A stretch of 64,000 bases of DNA from UBA6398 sp963660485. GTDB taxonomy: Bacteria > Bacteroidota > Bacteroidia > Bacteroidales > Bacteroidaceae. Of this stretch, positions 61,143 through 64,000 are shown one piece after another. Every line of letters begins with the position of its first letter. Within the stretch, counting starts at the first letter, position 1. The notes under the pieces are model-generated. The model was not told where the DNA came from. It ran no database searches and saw nothing but the letters and a program-made list of their open reading frames with translations. Made by a program: the position numbers and the translations under genes. The stretch spans positions 46,742 through 110,741 of the forward strand of contig CAVKYH010000007.1 of the NCBI GenBank assembly GCA_963660485.1, written 5' to 3'.

Positions 61143-62336
61143 ATGGGAAAAGTTTTAGTTATCGGAGCTGGTGGCGTGGCCACAGTGGCTATCCACAAAT
61201 TGGCAATGAATCCCGATGTTTTCACCGATGTGATGATTGCGAGCCGCACCAAATCAAAATGCGACGCAATCGTAAAGTCTATCAAAGGTTGCAACTTTCA
61301 GACGGCGCAAATCGATGCTGACGACGAAGAGGCTTTGACAAAGTTGATGGAAGAGTACAAGCCAGAAATTGTGATGAACCTTGCACTACCCTATCAAGAC
61401 CTCACAATCATGAATGCGTGTTTGCGCGCAGGAGCAAGCTATCTTGATACAGCCAATTACGAGCCAATTGACGAAGCTCACTTTGAATATAGTTGGCAAT
61501 GGGCATATCGCGACCGTTTTGAAAAAGCAGGTTTAACAGCTATACTCGGCTGCGGTTTCGACCCGGGAGTTACAAGTATTTTTACAGCATATGCAGCAAA
61601 ACATGTGTTCGACGAAATTCATTATCTCGACATTGTTGATTGCAATGCAGGCAACCACCACAAAGCTTTCGCCACTAATTTCAACCCGGAAATCAATATT
61701 CGCGAAATCACACAGAAAGGTCTTTATTGGGAAGACGGAAAATGGATTGAGACCGAGCCTCTGGAAATTCACAAAACGCTGAACTATCCAAACATCGGCC
61801 CCAAAGAAAGCTATTTGCTCCATCATGAAGAGCTCGAAAGTCTGGTAAAGAACTACCCCACTATCAAGCGCGGAAGATTCTGGATGACTTTCGGACAAGA
61901 ATATCTCACTCATTTGCGCGTGATTCAAGATATAGGCATGGCATCGATTGTTCCTATCAATTACAACGGGCAGGAAATCGTGCCTTTGCAATTCCTCAAA
62001 GCCGTGCTTCCCAATCCGCAGGATTTGGGTGCAAACTACGACGGCGAAACGTCTATCGGCTGCCGAATCAAAGGTATAAAAGACGGCAAAGAGCATACAT
62101 ATTATATATATAACAACTGCTCTCATCAAGCCGCATACAACGAAACCGGCATGCAAGGCGTATCCTACACCACTGGAGTGCCCGCTATGATTGGCGCAAT
62201 GATGTTCTTAAAAGGAATATGGAAGCGTCCGGGCGTTTGGAACGTTGAAGAATTCGATCCCGATCCATTTATGGAGCAACTCAACAAACAAGGATTGCCC
62301 TGGCATGAACTCAAAGACGTAGATCTCGAATTCTGA
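61143..62336 (+). CDS. Saccharopine dehydrogenase-like / carboxynorspermidine synthase
   Basis: The 397-residue protein has the Rossmann start KVLVIGAGGVATVAIHKLAMN and the family segments YLDTANYEP, GFDPGVTSIFTAY and GPKESYLLHHEELESL. The length and these features match carboxynorspermidine synthases, which reductively couple aspartate semialdehyde with a diamine in alternative polyamine synthesis. Its partner decarboxylase is not in the window. Specificity is assigned by similarity only. Confidence 0.85.
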   Translation: MGKVLVIGAGGVATVAIHKLAMNPDVFTDVMIASRTKSKCDAIVKSIKGCNFQTAQIDADDEEALTKLMEEYKPEIVMNLALPYQDLTIMNACLRAGASYLDTANYEPIDEAHFEYSWQWAYRDRFEKAGLTAILGCGFDPGVTSIFTAYAAKHVFDEIHYLDIVDCNAGNHHKAFATNFNPEINIREITQKGLYWEDGKWIETEPLEIHKTLNYPNIGPKESYLLHHEELESLVKNYPTIKRGRFWMTFGQEYLTHLRVIQDIGMASIVPINYNGQEIVPLQFLKAVLPNPQDLGANYDGETSIGCRIKGIKDGKEHTYYIYNNCSHQAAYNETGMQGVSYTTGVPAMIGAMMFLKGIWKRPGVWNVEEFDPDPFMEQLNKQGLPWHELKDVDLEF

Positions 62337-62461
62337 TAAAATTCAATACCTAAAAAATCCAAGGCTCGGCAGATATCAACATTTGTGTCGGGCCTAATTT
62401 TTTCCACTTACAACAGTGTTAGATTTTCCCGTCCTATAAGCCGAAAAAAACACATGGCTTG

Positions 62462-62536
62462 TCGTAAAAACTAGGTCAGACATAATTTAAACAAGATGCC
62501 TTGGAATTTAAATTATGTCTGACCTAGTTTTTGCGA
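62462..62536. repeat. Mosaic palindromic repeat A11
   Basis: Perfect 26-bp arms (62466-62491 and 62507-62532) on the word aggtcagacat enclose the word agatgccttgg, which is the complement of ccaaggcatct. This is the longest stem of the family. It lies 126 bases after the polyamine gene. Confidence 0.9.
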
Positions 62537-62591
62537 TATCCCCAACATTGTTGTAAAACTCAAACTAAACGAAAATCTGTTGCGATAATAT

Positions 62592-62622
62592 TTGCTCAGT
62601 ATTACAGTTTTTGTATATTTGT
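62592..62622 (+). promoter_or_regulatory. Promoter of the NVEALT peptide gene
   Basis: TTTG (62592-62595) and TATATTTG (62615-62622) are separated by 19 bases. The predicted leader is about 90 bases. Confidence 0.85.
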
Positions 62623-62721
62623 AAAGCAAAGGTTGCAAATAAAATAAACCACACTGCCATAGCAAAGGCGAGCACCCCGAAAATCGTAAAGAGTAGGGAT
62701 TACTTTTAAAACTAATTTCAC

Positions 62722-62982
62722 ATGAAAAAGAAAATTATTATTTCCACATTCTTCATTGCAGCAATGGCTCTGACGGCTTTCACTGGTTACAAGACCTTTG
62801 GTCAGAAACAATCAATGTCAGACCAGCTTCTTGATGAGAACATAGAGGCGTTGACACGAGGAGAAATCGGAGGATCTTATAATCGGGAAATTTCCCCCTG
62901 TGGCGAACCATGTAAATACAAACGTAGCGTAAGCTGTGAAAGCGGGGGAAAAGAAGAGTGTTATTCATCTGATTGTTGCTAA
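62722..62982 (+). CDS. NVEALT-family secreted peptide
   Basis: This 86-residue protein has an N-terminal hydrophobic signal (about residues 1-25), the NVEALT-type motif NIEALTRGE at residues 40-48, and a tail with six cysteines (residues 60, 64, 72, 80, 85 and 86). NVEALT proteins are common in gut Bacteroidetes and are often encoded next to 6-bladed propeller lipoproteins, as here. Their role is unknown. The start follows a good promoter. Confidence 0.85.
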   Translation: MKKKIIISTFFIAAMALTAFTGYKTFGQKQSMSDQLLDENIEALTRGEIGGSYNREISPCGEPCKYKRSVSCESGGKEECYSSDCC

Positions 62983-63030
62983 AAACATGAGAGGCGTTAA
63001 ATTGACGTCCCTCACAAAAATCTCATTACA

Positions 63031-64000
63031 ATGACAACTTTTATGAAAACATACAGAAAAGCAAGGACACCATTTTGTGTGTTGTTGTATTTGGTGGTTG
63101 TTGTTTTTCTCGCAGCGTCTTGTGGTGACAGCATATCGCAAGATGCCAAAGTTTTCAAGTTAGAGAAAACTGACTTTAAAGACTGGGAGAAACTGTTTAG
63201 TATAGCCGTACAACTTGAAGAGAACGACAGTTGCTTAATGGCATACGCCCAAAAGTGTTTGTTTACAAACGATCGCATAATATTTGATGATTACAAGTCC
63301 AAGAAAATTTACTCTTTTTTATATGATGGAAAATTTAAATGCCAAATTGGTCGTATGGGACATTCTGCTGCTGAATATGTAAAAATAAAAGATATATGTG
63401 TAAGTGAAAACGATTCTATTCTAATGGTACTTGATGGTCGTGGAATCATCTTTTATAACCCATATAATGGCAAATACATGAAACGTCTGAAATCTACTGA
63501 AATAGATTTCGGAAAGTATATGAAACTTTTTTCCGCAGGGAAAAATCTTTTGTTATTTACCAACAATGAAAATTCAAACAGTATTGTTTCGTTGAATTCG
63601 CTCAAAAAGGAAACAGGTCTTAGAAAAGGGAAAAGATACCATTTCGCTGTGGAATATTTTTATAGGTATAATGGTGAGTGCAGGATAATTTCCGATTATG
63701 GTGATTTTTATATTGATAGCTATAAAGATGGCAAACTTACTCCTCTGTACAATATAGACTTGGGGGCACAGGCACTTCCAAACGACATACAGCCAAAAAC
63801 CTTCGAGGAATTTATGGCGGTAGATAATTCTCCCAAATTTTTCAAATGTATTACAAAAGCTTATGAAACAGAGAAATGGCTATGGCTAAGACTCGTAGGC
63901 CCTAAGCAGACATATTACACTGCGTTTATCAACAAGCAAAATGGTAAATATGCATTTGGAGAAGAAAGCATGGACATAGGGATTTATGTTGTAGGGGCAA
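63031..64000 (+). CDS. 6-bladed beta-propeller lipoprotein (cut by window edge)
   Basis: The frame is open from the ATG at 63031 (or 63043) to the end of the window, 323 codons. A signal peptide ends in a lipobox LAASC (Cys31). The following sequence holds propeller-like strands (KIYSFLYDGKFKCQIGRMGHSA, SILMVLDGRGIIFYNPYNGK), as in the BF3164-type 6-bladed propeller lipoproteins that neighbour NVEALT peptides. The stop codon lies outside the window. It is 48 bases after the NVEALT gene and probably co-transcribed. Confidence 0.75.
   Translation, partial: MTTFMKTYRKARTPFCVLLYLVVVVFLAASCGDSISQDAKVFKLEKTDFKDWEKLFSIAVQLEENDSCLMAYAQKCLFTNDRIIFDDYKSKKIYSFLYDGKFKCQIGRMGHSAAEYVKIKDICVSENDSILMVLDGRGIIFYNPYNGKYMKRLKSTEIDFGKYMKLFSAGKNLLLFTNNENSNSIVSLNSLKKETGLRKGKRYHFAVEYFYRYNGECRIISDYGDFYIDSYKDGKLTPLYNIDLGAQALPNDIQPKTFEEFMAVDNSPKFFKCITKAYETEKWLWLRLVGPKQTYYTAFINKQNGKYAFGEESMDIGIYVVGA

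Overview
The window is a gene-dense chromosomal segment (about 45 percent GC by eye) from a gut-type member of the Bacteroidales. The signs are promoters of the TTTG / TAnnTTTG type, secreted glycoside hydrolases, a fimbrillin-like lipoprotein, an NVEALT peptide next to a 6-bladed propeller lipoprotein, pyruvate:ferredoxin oxidoreductase, and a tRNA gene without an encoded CCA. I cannot fix the genus from sequence alone. There are no prophages, insertion sequences, rRNA genes or CRISPR arrays.

Layout. 0-3 kb: glycogen debranching enzyme (cut by the window edge), miaA and gapA on the minus strand, mscL divergent. 3-21 kb: secreted and envelope proteins (a GH71/99-like protein, a GH78-like protein, an OmpA-type lipoprotein, an acid phosphatase, a glutaminase-like protein, a GH36 alpha-galactosidase) mixed with smpB-metH, a glycosyltransferase, exonuclease III and a DUF1573 protein. 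21-30 kb: uvrB, then a complete glycine cleavage operon lplA-gcvT-gcvH-gcvPA-gcvPB-lpdA under one clear promoter. 30-36 kb: nifJ and an ATPase on the minus strand, a stand-alone B3/B4-domain protein and tRNA-Thr(CGT). 37-43.6 kb: rlmN, then a tight six-gene unit (pdxA, nucleotidyltransferase, ATP-grasp-like protein, CDP-alcohol phosphatidyltransferase, flippase-like membrane protein, HAD phosphatase) that looks like a pathway for an unusual phospholipid headgroup, possibly inositol. 44-47 kb: an adhesin-type lipoprotein and a small ORF behind what looks like an invertible promoter. 47-55 kb: ABC-F protein, dnaB, a secreted sugar isomerase-like protein and a receiver/PPDK-like fusion. 55-59 kb: a KDO pathway set (kdsC, maf, kdsA, kdsD). 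59-64 kb: a phospholipase D-like protein, an unknown protein, a carboxynorspermidine synthase-like enzyme, an NVEALT peptide and a propeller lipoprotein.

Two things stand out. First, a family of mosaic palindromic repeats recurs about every 6 kb: ten arrays between genes (A1-A7 and A9-A11), one minimal hairpin (A8) and one copy inside a coding region. A typical array has about 11-base words separated by the spacer aatttaaatt and is flanked by A5 and T5 runs. The words differ between loci while pairing is usually kept. Two sister families (22-bp units; B at two loci, C at one) are built in a similar way. Second, 29-bp inverted repeats at 46543-46571 and 46726-46754 enclose a textbook Bacteroidetes promoter that currently points away from the adhesin gene. 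This is the architecture of a phase-variable promoter, with an apparent terminator on the off side only.
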